A stretch of DNA of 64,000 nucleotides from Plumapathes pennacea (taxonomy: Eukaryota > Cnidaria > Anthozoa > Antipatharia > Myriopathidae): assembly GCA_964036295.1 (NCBI GenBank), contig OZ038464.1:24842508-24906507 (forward strand), given 5' to 3'. A model generated the notes under the pieces. It saw only the letters and a list, made by a program, of their open reading frames with translations. It searched no databases and was not told the origin of the DNA. Both the position numbers and the translations under genes were made by a program. This document shows positions 1 to 11,500 of the stretch, piece after piece (the stretch's first letter is position 1; each line of letters starts with the position of its first letter).

Positions 1-2392
1 GTGTCACTCCGCCTCAGCCCCCACCGAGATGGGACTCTGCGTCTGATACTTCAGTGGAACAACGACTTATTCAGCACTTGTCAGCTGCGAAGAGCGAAGG
101 ACTAAACGGACCCATAACGGTAACGCCGCCTTCGCCCCGTAACGTGGAGGATCCCGACGAGAGTGGAGTTGTCGTGAAGGGTCCGCCGTCATACGAAGAA
201 GCGCTCGTGCACAGTCGGAGATCTTCGCGTCCGTCCGAGAGTCAGAGCTCGGACGGCGGAAGGAGCTCGAGAGAAGATCGTCGGTCGTGGAGTTTGGATA
301 ACCTTGAGGACGACAGTGCGTTTGTGCCCGAGAGTCCCCTCTCAGACCAAAATCCTTTCTCTAGAGAGGGCTTTGGGCGCCAGTCCATGTCGGAGAAAAG
401 AGGACGAGGAACACTGGACGCTAAACAATCGGATTTTTATATCAAGAGGGAACAGCACAAGTCGAACGAGTCGGTTAACTGTGAGTAAAATGTCGCACGT
501 TAATTATATCTTGTTTTTTTTTTTTTTTTTTTCTTTACTCCTTTGGTTTTCGTGTCTTGATGGTGGTGTTGTTGTTGTCGTAGTCTTTGTTGTCCTTGTT
601 CGCTGATGTTTTGTCGTGATCGTTCAAATGGACGTATTCTCAATGGGTTTAATGTTTTTCTTTGTAGCGAATTCCACTGAAAATTCACCCAGACGAAGGC
701 CATTACCCAAAACCCCGCTGAAACAAGTCAACTCTGTAGGGATAGTATCGCATCGAAATAATAACGGTATGCAAGTTCGTAATCTGCCAGGCCAGTTAGT
801 GAATTGCTTTGATTGGCATTTCTCCTTAATCTCCTCCTTGAAGATGTAAATATTGAGAACATGACATTTGACAGCTTGCTTAGACGCCACTCTCGTACGC
901 TTTTTCTTGATTGGTTGGGAGAATGTGCATCAAAGCATTCGAGAGTTATATGTTAGTTTTCAACGCAGTTATCTAGCATTTGCACCCCAGAACGATTTCA
1001 ACATGCTAATCAATGCATATGTTCCCCTTCCAGGTATTTCCCGGATGCAGAAGAGTATCTCGACTGGGAACTTGAGCCAGCACAGCGTCAACTCACCCGA
1101 GAAGCGGTATGTCCCATTGTAGCTAAACTCTGCCTACGTGTATTTATAGTTTGCATTACGTTTTTGCAAGAGTTGGTTCTTGTCACTATCCTTGGCAAGA
1201 GGACCCTTAGGTGCAACTGTCAGACATTAATTCCAGCTATTTCTTTTTTTCAGTGTGATGAGTGACGATAACCTTAGTTTTACAAATGCAGTCGAGTACA
1301 CCAACAAAGGTATAAACTTTAATCCAAATTTATATTGATTTTTTTTTTACACTATCTTCAATCTGTGCCCCCCCCACCCCAAAAAAAAAATAAACAAATA
1401 AATAAACAAAAATTGGAATTTCACTGTAAAACGCGTAAACACCTTTTTGCGTGGATCATGACCGATTCATGTAGAGAGACCCAAAGTTCTGCTGGACATC
1501 GACTGTGTTGTGGGCACAATGCTCCAACCTAACGCGGTGTTTTGTTTGTCTTGTCTTTTAGAGCGTGACATGCAAAACGGTCACGCACGTCTAAACCATT
1601 CAGATGAAGGACAAGACGAAATACCAATCACTATGACGAGTAACGCAGCCTTCAATGACGTACAGCAAAAACTCACCAAGAAGCCCTTTTACAAAGGAAT
1701 TAGCTCGGTGTTCAAGTGAGTGATCTAACGAGTTTTGTACTATTGGTAATCAACTTCTGCTCGCTACTTTCTCCGGGGTTGCTTGAAGGATTGCTCGTAT
1801 TTCCCCTGCTCTTTTAAAGCATGATTGAACGAAAACAATCTCTTTGTGATGTGACCAGTAGAACTTTTTGATTGTGAAATAAGATTTTGTTTGAACCTTG
1901 ATTCCATTGTCATTTCGAGTTTACGGATAATAGATTCGTGAGGCTCAAATGCAACGTCAAGTTTAAATTTATATATTCCCAGGAGACCTAGTTCTCTTAA
2001 ATTAGTTCCTTGGAGGTGCTTAAGTATATGGAAAGTGTAGTCGGGTAGAGTTCTGAGAATTAAAACATTACTAATCTCACTCACCTTCGCTTCGCAGGAT
2101 TGGAAAAGGCCGTCGAGGAGACTACACGCTGACGGACACCGAAGCCGCTGCATTAAAACATACATATACGAAGGAGGCACTAATCGATTTCCCCGCCGAG
2201 CAGCGCTATCGTCAACTTGTGCATAACTACGGCCAGGGAGAGAGCGAAGCTTGGCGTTCGCGCACACTGCCAGGTCGCGGCGGCCACAACAAAAAGGGCG
2301 GGAAAAGTGGCGGGAAAAATCCCGCGCCTGAGGAGCGGCCGCAGCCTGTGAAAATCGGAAGAATAACTGTGACCGAGCCCACGAGAGTTTAA
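1..2392 (+). CDS. 3' part of an unrecognised scaffold/receptor-tail gene with PPxY and PDZ-ligand motifs (partial, six exons)
   Basis: The frame is open at the first base, so the gene starts upstream of the window. Exons joined by GT-AG introns in consistent phase are <1-480, 668-766, 1034-1106, 1254-1309, 1562-1715 and 2098-2392, ending at TAA 2390-2392. The visible protein is of low complexity, rich in Ser, Arg and Pro, with no transmembrane segment and no catalytic domain. Motifs seen: GPPSYEEAL (a PPxY site, known to bind WW domains of NEDD4-type ligases), a proline/arginine stretch RRRPLPKTP that could bind SH3 domains, a Ser-rich RxxS segment (possible basophilic kinase sites), a Gly/Lys-rich tail and a C-terminal PTRV that fits the class I PDZ ligand S/T-x-V. 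This looks like the cytoplasmic tail of a membrane protein or the end of a polarity/junction scaffold. I do not recognise the family. Exon structure is well supported; function is inference. Confidence 0.75.
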
Positions 2393-3226
2393 CGACGACG
2401 TGTAGCCATTGGTTGCTGGAAATCTTAGAAAATTGCCTCCGTTTGACAGCTGCTTGCACGGACGAAGATTTCCGACAATGACCCGAGAACGTTCGTCAGT
2501 AGTCGCTGAATTTTCGGCATAGTAAGATCGTCGTCTTTTCGCGTAACCCGATGCAAGCAATTGTAACATGCAATATTAAAGCTTAGAGACTGTGCACATA
2601 TTTCTATGAGAAGCTAGAATTGAAGGTAGGATTAATTTTTTTCTTAATCAAGGACCAAAATTTAGTGTCACACTATATATGAAGCGCAAGGGGCGCCAAT
2701 ACTAGTTGGAAGACAGAATTCTTCTGTCTGTGACAGAATTAAGCATACAACTGGGTTGCTAAAATATCTTTATATTTTTGTATTGCTTGTGTCTGAAACT
2801 TTATTACACACAGAAACACTGCTGGTTGTTGTGTTATATTCTTGAACGCATAATATTCACCACCTGTTTGCGAATGGGGAAATTCTCATTAAAGGATGAC
2901 TATTCGGTGACCCCCGCTGTTGAAGCTAATCAATCTCATCATCATCATCATACTCTCTTAGTCTCATTGAAACCCTCTTTTTGTATGTAAAAGAAAACGT
3001 CCGTCACTCGTATTTAAAAATTGTCTAGTGTCTACAAGCCTGGTGGTCCAAAAAGTGTCGAAAATACTTTGATTTTTTTTTCTTTTTTTTTTTTTTACAT
3101 TATCACTCATTTTAAAAAAATGAAGTGCCTTGTTAACCACAACAACTGAATCACTTTATGCATAGTCCCTTCTATGCAAATGGACACAACACTTGCAAAT
3201 TTCAACTTTCGCCCTCAACATACATG
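2393..3226. other. Intergenic/3' UTR stretch between two convergent genes
   Basis: It holds the 3' flanks of the first gene (+) and the homeobox gene (-), AT-rich sequence, a CATCAT run near 2937-2950 and T- and A-runs near 3070-3120. No further coding signal is seen. Confidence 0.6.
2575..2580 (+). other. Probable polyadenylation signal ATTAAA
   Basis: ATTAAA lies about 180 bases after the stop codon of the first gene and is the best candidate signal in the 3' flank. ATTAAA is the commonest natural variant of AATAAA. No transcript evidence is available. Confidence 0.4.
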
Positions 3227-4316
3227 TCACACTAAGCAATAGTTGCGTTGTCTATACAATTCCTTGGCTTCAGCTTGACATCTCTGAGTGCTCCCCGTCC
3301 GTTCCTGGCTTTTTCTCCATTTTGTTCTTCTGTTTTGAAACCACACCTTTACTTGAGTCTCGGAAAGTCCTAAGGTGGCGGCCATGTGCACCCGATCGCT
3401 CTTTCGAACATATTTGTGAAGTTCAAAGCGTTTCTCCAGCTCCTGCCTCTGCTTTTTGGAGAAAACTGGTCGAGACGTAGAATGTTTTCGTTGTTTGCAA
3501 TCTTTCCTGCTTGGTGCGGAGGTGTCACTTTTCGCACTCCCTGGGCGGATATGAGAGGCAAAACGTTTTAAATTGAAAGAGGGTCGAGAGATTTTGTCTG
3601 GCAATCCTCATATATGAGCAGACGTGTATGGTTCGGTGGCTTTTTCCCGGATTAAAGATTGCAACAAACAGTAGCTACATCTAGTTTGGCCGGCCAAATA
3701 AAACACAAACAGCGTAAATCGAGAAATGACATCTCTGTGCTTTTGACACCACAGACTGGATGGCACCAAACTATTGCATCCATTCTGAACATATAAAGAC
3801 ATAAAACAGCTGACTACTGATTATGATCACGTCGTCCGAGATAACTTGGTTGAGAAAATCACCCGAGAATAAATGAAACTCCTCCGTCAGTCGTTGCAGG
3901 GATAAATCAGATTCATAGTTCACTATAAATCAGGTAAATAATTGCCACAGAACGTTCTGAAAAGTGCAAAACCAACAAGGGAGACATACACGAGGGTACA
4001 CGCCAGTAACCTTATAGTCATCAAAATAAGATGGGAAAAAGACTTGCACGAAAGACTGAGTGTCAATCGGCGATATACCTGATGATGTTCCGTACAAAAT
4101 AGTTTCGATTCCAAAGCTCAGTGCTCTGCTTTCTCCCGGACGTCGACTTCCATTACCACGCACTCCATCAGTTTCGTCTTGTGTGGTCACTCCTGGACAA
4201 AATTCCCGAGCGTCTTGAGACTGGTCCACAAAGCTAGGCCAAATTCTGAGATTAATCCACCGAAGAGTAGCCGGTTCGTACGGATGGTGATAAGTCGTAT
4301 AAGCGCTGGGCAGCAT
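3227..4316 (-). CDS. NKL-class homeodomain transcription factor with EH1 repressor motif (two exons)
   Basis: Exon 1 is 4316-4079 and exon 2 is 3540-3227, minus strand, joined by a GT-AG intron in phase 1. The product is about 183 residues. Exon 1 starts at an ATG with a purine at -3 and ends with [11 protein letters not shown], which fits the EH1 motif that recruits Groucho/TLE co-repressors. Exon 2 carries a full homeodomain: basic N-terminal arm, helix 1 around QELEKRFE, and the recognition helix [15 protein letters not shown] with W48, F49, N51 and R53 of the standard numbering. Helix 3 and the RP-F lead-in resemble Nkx6; LEKRFE...KYV also resembles HLX/H2.0. I therefore assign the NKL group of the ANTP class without a name. 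Expected role: nuclear sequence-specific repressor. The protein is short for the family. The start could be earlier if a further 5' exon exists. Confidence 0.88.
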
Positions 4317-4829
4317 TTCTCTACTGAGTCTCCTAAATACGGCAAACCGATGATAAGGACAAGCACGGCGCACTCAACTACAGATCACAGGCGGCCCAGG
4401 CTCCGGGGGGTATACTTGTTGCGTAACTCAAAATTGTAAGAGAATGTATGGGGATTGCACTGACTACGGAAAACCACATCCTCGGAGACCCAGGGACAGA
4501 TCGTGGAGTGGAGGGCAAAAAGCGGCGGAGGGGGAAGAATGAAAAGAGCTCCTGTGCTGTGACAGATAACTCGATTTTCACAGACCTCCCATGTCCAGCA
4601 GCGAACTTGTGATTGGTTAGATATAGCCAGTGTTTTCTTTATCTTGCTATACACATGCCCGCCCACTGTCACAAGTCTCAGTAAAATTGATCTGACTAAA
4701 AAGTATCTAAGATCCGGTTTTTGAGACCTTTTCCGAGTTTTACCGCAGATGATACAGTCTACTCAATTCTTGTCGCAAACTCTTTGTCACTCTGGCAACC
4801 CAGCCTGGGTGGAGGCTGAGCAAAAGGTT

Positions 4830-5010
4830 ATAGATTTTTTCCTTTTTGGGAGTGGAATGTGCAGGGTAGGATTTTTGACAAAAAATAATTTTGACATTTA
4901 AAACCAAGAACTGAGGCGAGTCGTGAGAAGGATGACAAACAAGGCATTGCGTGAAAACCATAGCTGGCACACCATTGCGGGTACTGTATACTCCTACTCT
5001 CACCTCCCGC
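4830..5010 (+). repeat. Dispersed repeat, copy 1 (inverted relative to 7835-7995)
   Basis: The segment shares long blocks with the reverse complement of 7835-7995, including GACATTTAAAACCAA, CGAGTCGTGAGAAGGA and GACAAAC/TAGGCATTG. The copies differ by many substitutions and small gaps, so the family is old. Family unknown. Confidence 0.6.
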
Positions 5011-5063
5011 TAGAAGCATAACTCAGGAAGACCCGACACGTACCTCGTTAGTTGCATTTGCCC

Positions 5064-5350
5064 CAGCTCATGCTCGCGCCCGCCAACCGCCGTTTGGAAA
5101 GAGAAGCAATATTGCAACGAAACAAAAAAGGCTTGTGCCACCTGCCTGCCACTCAGTCATCTTTAGTTGGAACATTAACCTAAGCCGTGGCGACTTTCTC
5201 AGCTTCACCAACAGGAGTTAAGGGAGAACTGTCAAGCCCTTGTCACCGCTTTTTTCTGAACCACGACATTCGGCTTATCAGGAGCGGCTCTTCTTCAGTA
5301 CCTGTTCGATTCTTAATTATAACTGGGTTGGCGGGCGCGAGCATGAGTTG
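5064..5350. repeat. 25-bp inverted repeat pair flanking about 236 bp
   Basis: The left arm 5064-5088 reads CAGCTCATGCTCGCGCC and onward; the right arm near 5326-5350 is its reverse complement with one mismatch. This could be the termini of a small non-autonomous DNA element. No clear target-site duplication is seen. Confidence 0.45.
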
Positions 5351-5772
5351 AGGCATTTTTCATCAATAGAATTGGGGGTTCGATATCAAAGAACATTACT
5401 CAATGCCAAAATGTACCAAATAACAAAAAATGAGTATCAAAACAATTAGAGAGCGTTTTTTGGTCACAGTACACAGGTCTCAAAAACCTACCCTTTTACT
5501 TCAATTCGTCACTATCTGACACCTATAACACAGAAATAAAACTTACATAGCTCTGCGAGAAACATTACTTGTCTATATAATAATTCTGCACGCATCCTGC
5601 AAAGTCATACCAACTGACGGGGCTACAAAATTTTTTTCTTCGTGCGACACTGACAATTCGCAGCCAACAGTGCCCAAAATTTTCTCCATTTTTTTTTTCT
5701 CGTTTCAAAATGACTTTCACGAGATGAAAAATCTCAAAAACGGCTACCAACTTTTAGCCGAAAGTTGTGTGC

Positions 5773-5933
5773 CCACAGGCAGCCCAATCTGAATCTTCGA
5801 GTGAGATTCTGTTAGAAATTTTTTTTTTTCAAAAATAAAAAAATACTGAACTTATCTTGTTTGTGTAAAAAAAAAAAAAAAAAAAAAAAAACATTTCTGA
5901 CAGAATTTCACATCAAGATTGGGCTGCCTGTGG
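5773..5933. repeat. Foldback (hairpin) MITE-like element
   Basis: The left end CCACAGGCAGCCCAATCT (5773-5790) is an exact inverted match to the right end at 5916-5933. Imperfect pairing continues inward for about 50 bases on each side, to T- and A-rich runs that also pair. The whole segment can form one long hairpin. No transposase or certain target duplication is seen. Confidence 0.65.
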
Positions 5934-6399
5934 TGTCCAGCAAATCCAGAATGCAGTGAAGGAAATTCAGGACCTTGTTTGATTACCTTAGACGGGGCGA
6001 AGAAAAGATTGAACTTGCATTTTCAAGCCACTCCCACCCCCAAGAACCATTACTGACTCCGTGCAACAAGCAATATTTTTATTTACATGCACAAAACTGT
6101 CGCTTTTAATAATCAATGACGGAACAATTTAAAAGAAAATGCTGAGAAAAAAAAAAAACAAAAAAAAAAACCGCGATGTACACAATACGGTTTGTATTGA
6201 AACATGACTGTTTCCTACATTACTACTTCATCTACCCAAGGGACGCACCAACCTGATACGTTACGGAGTTATTGATAGAGTACTGAAAACTAATCAATCA
6301 TCACCAAAGGGAAGAGGCCCTTGTCAGAAGCAGTTGTGAATAAGCATTGACATTATACTATACAGAACAAATGTGAATGTGGCTTTTGCTTACTTTCAG

Positions 6400-6989
6400 C
6401 AGCGGCAATTTTTTTTTTTTTTTTTTTTTGAGATTTGATAAGAGTTTGTATGCAGCCGTCATGTAAGTCGAACTCGGAACACGAAATGAAGTTGATCTGT
6501 GACTTAGCTTGATGTTTAGTTACTTCACATCTTTCGCAGTGCCAATTTTAAAATGTTTCGTGAAGGACCGATTCTAGTCGGCCACGCGCGTGTACACGCT
6601 CCCGATGGATATTTTGTATCGACTCAGAATTTGCTTCAAGTCTTAAGGCATGATAGTCAGTGTATCGGACTTATAGGATACGTTACTTTTGATGGCTTTT
6701 TATGACGTCACATTCAAACCAAGAAATGAAATACCTGACTAATTTTCATACTGTATGAACTTGTAAACATTCACCAGAAATGGATGTTTTTGGCTTTTTC
6801 ATAGCCGAGATTTAATATCTTTTCGGCCTAGTATCTTCCAAGCCGTATTTACTGTCACTACAGAAATTTTGGCAGATGCTAAACCAACGGCTTCAGATTT
6901 GTTTGCGATATATTAAAACGCCATCGGTGCCACTGATTGTTTGACCTTCATGGCACCGAGTCAAAATGTTGCAATAACAACGCAAAACA
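6400..6989 (+). repeat. Dispersed repeat, copy A (lacks the Harbinger MITE)
   Basis: It aligns end to end with 15351-16329, sharing blocks such as GTCGGCCACGCGCGTGTACA, TTTTTATGACGTCACAT and TTCGGCCTAGTATCTTCCAA. This copy is uninterrupted at GTGACTTAGCTTG, the exact place where copy B carries the MITE 15448-15793. Repeat class unknown. Confidence 0.8.
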
Positions 6990-7142
6990 GCTAAGGGTTT
7001 CGAAATAGCTGAAATAGCTAAGGGTTTTGAGAACTATGCAGCACAATAATAGGGTTGAGCGACCAGAGTTTTGCTTTAGGGACGGGATCTGACCACACAC
7101 ATTATCAAGAATATTGTTTATAGCTTTCATGGTCAAGTATCA

Positions 7143-7180
7143 ATAAAACAAACAAACAAACAAACAAACAAACAAATAAA
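7143..7180 (+). repeat. (AAAC)n microsatellite
   Basis: About nine copies of AAAC/CAAA in tandem. Nothing else is attached to it. Confidence 0.85.
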
Positions 7181-7834
7181 AGCAGACCCAGACTCTATGT
7201 ATAACCTTTAACAGAATTAAAACTATTCAGTTTGGAACGAATTAATTTTTCTGGAACCACCATATTACAAAATGTTAGGCACTAATAAGAAACATTTTTG
7301 TAGACAACATATATGTTATGAATTAATGCATCATTGTTTGAAGAAAAAACTGACATGGACCATTTTGAGACAAAGTTTAAATAATATACTCTCTGAATAC
7401 AACTCTACACTTTCTCTGCCACATCTACACACATTTCTACAAATATTGTATTTATGGACACAATCTTAGTTGATACTTTACATCTTCGTGTCACTGGCTT
7501 TTATGTTCTCTAGCCCATTCATGCTACTTTGTGTGCAAGTTGAGGGTACAGCTGAGTCATCACTAGCTTTTTCCCTCTCTGAAAAGTTTCAAAAGAAAGT
7601 GATTGTATTAGTGCAAAAGTTCAAGTTCAAGTTGTTTTATTCACACTTATTATTTTGTATTTACAGTAAGATATTTGAAAGTAGCAACTATAGAGAAAAA
7701 AGAAAGGAAGACAAAGGAGGAACAATTTCCATTCATAAAAGAAAAAGCATGTAAAATACTTGTAATAATATCAAAATATAATAACCACTGGAGGACTAGA
7801 GTACATAGCAGGAGTCTGATTTCATAACCATTGA

Positions 7835-7995
7835 TGAGTGTGATTACGCAAATACCCACGACCACTGTGCCACCTAGTTTCACACAATGCCTAGTTTGTC
7901 ATGCTATTGTCGTCCTTCTCACGACTCGTGTCAGTCCTTTGGTTTTAAATGTCAAAAATCTTACCCTTTTCCACTCCCTAAAACAACCACCTCTG
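7835..7995 (-). repeat. Dispersed repeat, copy 2 (inverted relative to 4830-5010)
   Basis: It matches the reverse complement of 4830-5010 over the blocks named there. The two inverted copies are about 3 kb apart. Not recognisably coding. Confidence 0.6.
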
Positions 7996-8571
7996 ACCAC
8001 CGTAACTTTCGTTTTGTCCTAGCTGCAACATCATAGCTGATGTACAAGGTATATATAAAATGCAGTGAACTGAGACAGGCTTTGCATTTCACACTTTTGG
8101 AAACAAAGTGGTTTTAATGTGTTAAATTAACAAGTTGCACTGGTCAGTTAATGTGGTTGCTGTATAGATAAGTGATCATAAATACATTTTCACTTGACTG
8201 TGAACCACCCTGAGAGCTTCCTCAACCCTTGGCATGCATACCAACATTGTAGGTGTCTGAAGTGTGAAAGTCAAAGCGGTTAAATCAACCAAGTGGACCA
8301 CAGTCTTGTCATCATTCAAGATATTGTTGCTGGCTACTAATGGCCTCCAAGACTAAAACAAATGGCATGCCACCACATCAATAAAAGAAAATGATCCATT
8401 AAGGGCTTCAGACTTTTTCCAGTGTGAAAACAATACCAGCTAGGTAGCAACTTCATTATAATGACCATGATACCAAAAACATATAGTACCAACCATGTTA
8501 CCAATCACATAACTGACCAGCGAAACGTTTTCACTATTAACTGCATGTGTCGACACGTCTTTGGGTGACAA

Positions 8572-11500
8572 TTAAAATATGTTATAGTACAGCAGATAGG
8601 TCTTAAACCTGTTGACATTACCTTTACAAGAGTTATGTCCTTGTTGCTCACCCAAGGAGTTTTCCAATGGTCTTCCACGATCTTCCAAAGCAATGTTTAC
8701 GTTTGCATCAGAAATTTCTTTGTTTTCCTCTGCTTGTAGTTCAGCAGCTATGTTATCAATGGCACCATCCACGACATTTTTGTCAGCTTCTCTCTTACGC
8801 ACATCAGATTTAGCTGCTGAACATCTGTACAGGATTGACAATTGGACAGGCAGAAAACATAAGCCATGAAGGAGCCCAAGAAACACCATGCTAAAGAACA
8901 TCTTGAAGAAGATCTGAAATATCTCTGACTTGGAAATGGCTGTCATGCAAATTCCAACCAGAGTACTGGCACCTGGTAAAATGCAAAACCAAACCTAACA
9001 TTACAATGAACACCAAACAGTAAAGTTACCTATACAAATAGGCTGTGCCCTATGTTTTTCAACACTGCTACACATGGAAAGGAATACTATGAGTATCAAG
9101 TGAAAATACAGAAAAAAATAGTCATGCTTTCAGAAATTTGAATGTTGTAGCTTGAAACCAGCAAAATTACAGCTATTTCAATTTTAAGAGATTTATATGG
9201 AGAAAGCCAAGCTGGTCTCACTACTTTTACTACTTTTCATTTTCTTACTACTCTCTACTTTCATGTTTTCTCTGCACTTTAGTTTATCATCTTTTTCCTG
9301 CACTCTGCTTCAATTAAATATATAGCATTCAAATTGCACAGAAATGCCATTGAAACATGCTTTTGCCTTGTAGTATTGGTGGTTCTCCTTTGAAGGTCTT
9401 AAGCCGTTCATTTCCAGTCCTCCACTCTTTTTGCATAGGTGTATAAAGCAAGAAAGCTGCCAGACTGATACACTGTTTCGTTGTAAGCATTGCTTTGTTG
9501 CTATCGCACAGCAAATGTTAGCTGAGAGACCTGGTTTATATGTTGCACATGGAAATTATTGAATTTGACTTGGACATCACAAAACACTGATTGTTATTGC
9601 CAGTGACTAAAACTAGTAATCCAGATTTAGCCTAATGTGCTTTGAACAACCAGGCTTTGATTCTAAACAATATATAATTTGGTGTCAGCGATGCACCAGG
9701 CATTGTTGCTGCACATTCTACAACATTTCATCCCTCACCTCCTAACAAAACACTTGCTCCAGTGTTGGTGAGTGCTCCAATCACTCGCTTCTCTGCTTTC
9801 TTGCCTGGTGTCCTCACAAAGGAATGTGCAATGTGTGCACTATAGTCCACAGCAAATCCTATGGCCATAACCAGGTTAATCATTGAGATGGAGTTAAGAG
9901 ACACACCCCATACGTACATCATGCCAAACAACTCAAAAATGAGGGACACAAAACCAAAGAAGACCAGGAAGGATGCAGTGAAATTGACAAGAAAGTTAGC
10001 TGTCACAAAGAAAATGACGAGTGACGCAATTGTCAAATTACGAACTGTCTCTGAGACAATGATAGCATACTGTTCGTAGAAGACAAAGTTGGGGCAGGCC
10101 ACATACACAGGCAGCTTAGATTTTGTGGTGACATCTTTTCGTATGGACAGCATGGCTTCCTGAAGGAACACTGAGCTGGTTGAACTTTTAATGTAGCCAA
10201 TGATACGTGCTGCTTCAATTTTCTCTTCATTCTGGCCAAATTTGACATCCGTTGCAAAATGAGAGAATGCAGAAGTGTTTAAGAAATGTTTCAAGTTAGT
10301 TGTGAAGCTCTTCTCTCCTAAACTTTTGTTATGGCTATGAGCATACTTCAAAAATTCCCCCATCCATGTAACAGTTCTTTTTTCACAATACTCATTCTTT
10401 GTCAAAATCTCAGATAGCTTTAGAATTTCAGTTTGAACTGCTGGCATCTTGTACAGCACATCTTCAGTAATGACACTGAATTCAGTTGGCAGGTTAAAGT
10501 ACTTGTGTTCCATGTTGAGAAAAGCCTTGTAGTATGAGTCCTTTTTCGCTAATAAAGCTCTGTCAAATTCTCTATCAGTGTGGATGGTGGCGTAAATACC
10601 TGCTCCAAGGAGAGCAAATGAGAGAAGCATAACTACAACCTTGGTCTTTGGGTGCATAAGAAATCTCCCCCATCTAGCCATCAATCTATTAGATGTCTGA
10701 GGACATGGTTCATCCCAAGGAGGCTGCCCCTCTTTTGGTGGTGATGCTTGACAGACTGGAAGACAGTTACGGCGATTGTCTTTGATTCTGCGCAAATCAA
10801 ATGACATCAGTGCCACAAAAATAGTGGTAATCATGATGAATGCAAAGGTGATAGTCAGTGCTGCATATATGCAGAAGTACCTGATAGATGGGAAATTTGA
10901 TGTTATACTAACTGCAAAGGCCACTAGGTCTGTTATGGTTGTCATAGTAATAGTCACACCAGTGCTAGACATCACTTGGCGTACTGCAATGGGCACAGTC
11001 AAATGGCGTTCCTGGCGATCCAGCTGGTCCATCATAATAAACATGTCATCAAGGCCAATTCCTATTACAAGAAAGGGCAGGACACCAACAATGCTAACAA
11101 ATGGAGTCTGCATGATTATAGCAAGGGAGAATCCAGCTGCAATGCCAAGGGCCACAGAAAAAGTTCCTCCATATGCCAGCAGCGAATGCCCAGTCAGTGG
11201 ATTTCTGAAGGCCTTCCCTACCATCATGCCAGCAAACTGCAACATGACAGTAAAGGTGAGGGCAAACCAGGGAATATCTGATGAACTGCTTGCAGAGATT
11301 GCATCATCCAAGCTTTTTTCAGCTGAAAAGTAGATGTTTATGCTTGAAATCTGCTCTTGTAGAGAGATGACTTTCATCACAAATGATTCCTCCCAGCGTT
11401 CCACTTGATCAACCTCTTTATCAGTGTCTGGGTCTCTGACATAGTATGTTATCCTTAATGCTTGTGCACTCACAACCTGACCAGTGTGCTTATCCTTCTG

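Larger units (their letters stand above)
4317..8571. other. Gene-free interval with dispersed and foldback repeats
   Basis: No reading frame here has recognisable protein similarity, and most of the longer frames lack an ATG. It contains the repeats listed separately (4830-5010, 5064-5350, 5773-5933, 6400-6989, 7143-7180, 7835-7995). The homeobox promoter should lie just above 4316. Poly-A/poly-T runs near 5820-5890 and 6150-6170 are consistent with repeat tails. Confidence 0.6.

Noticed and set aside
8572-8622. Certain end of the Patched-domain gene
   Set aside because: A good splice donor precedes the stop, so the last residues are provisional; I could not identify a further exon.
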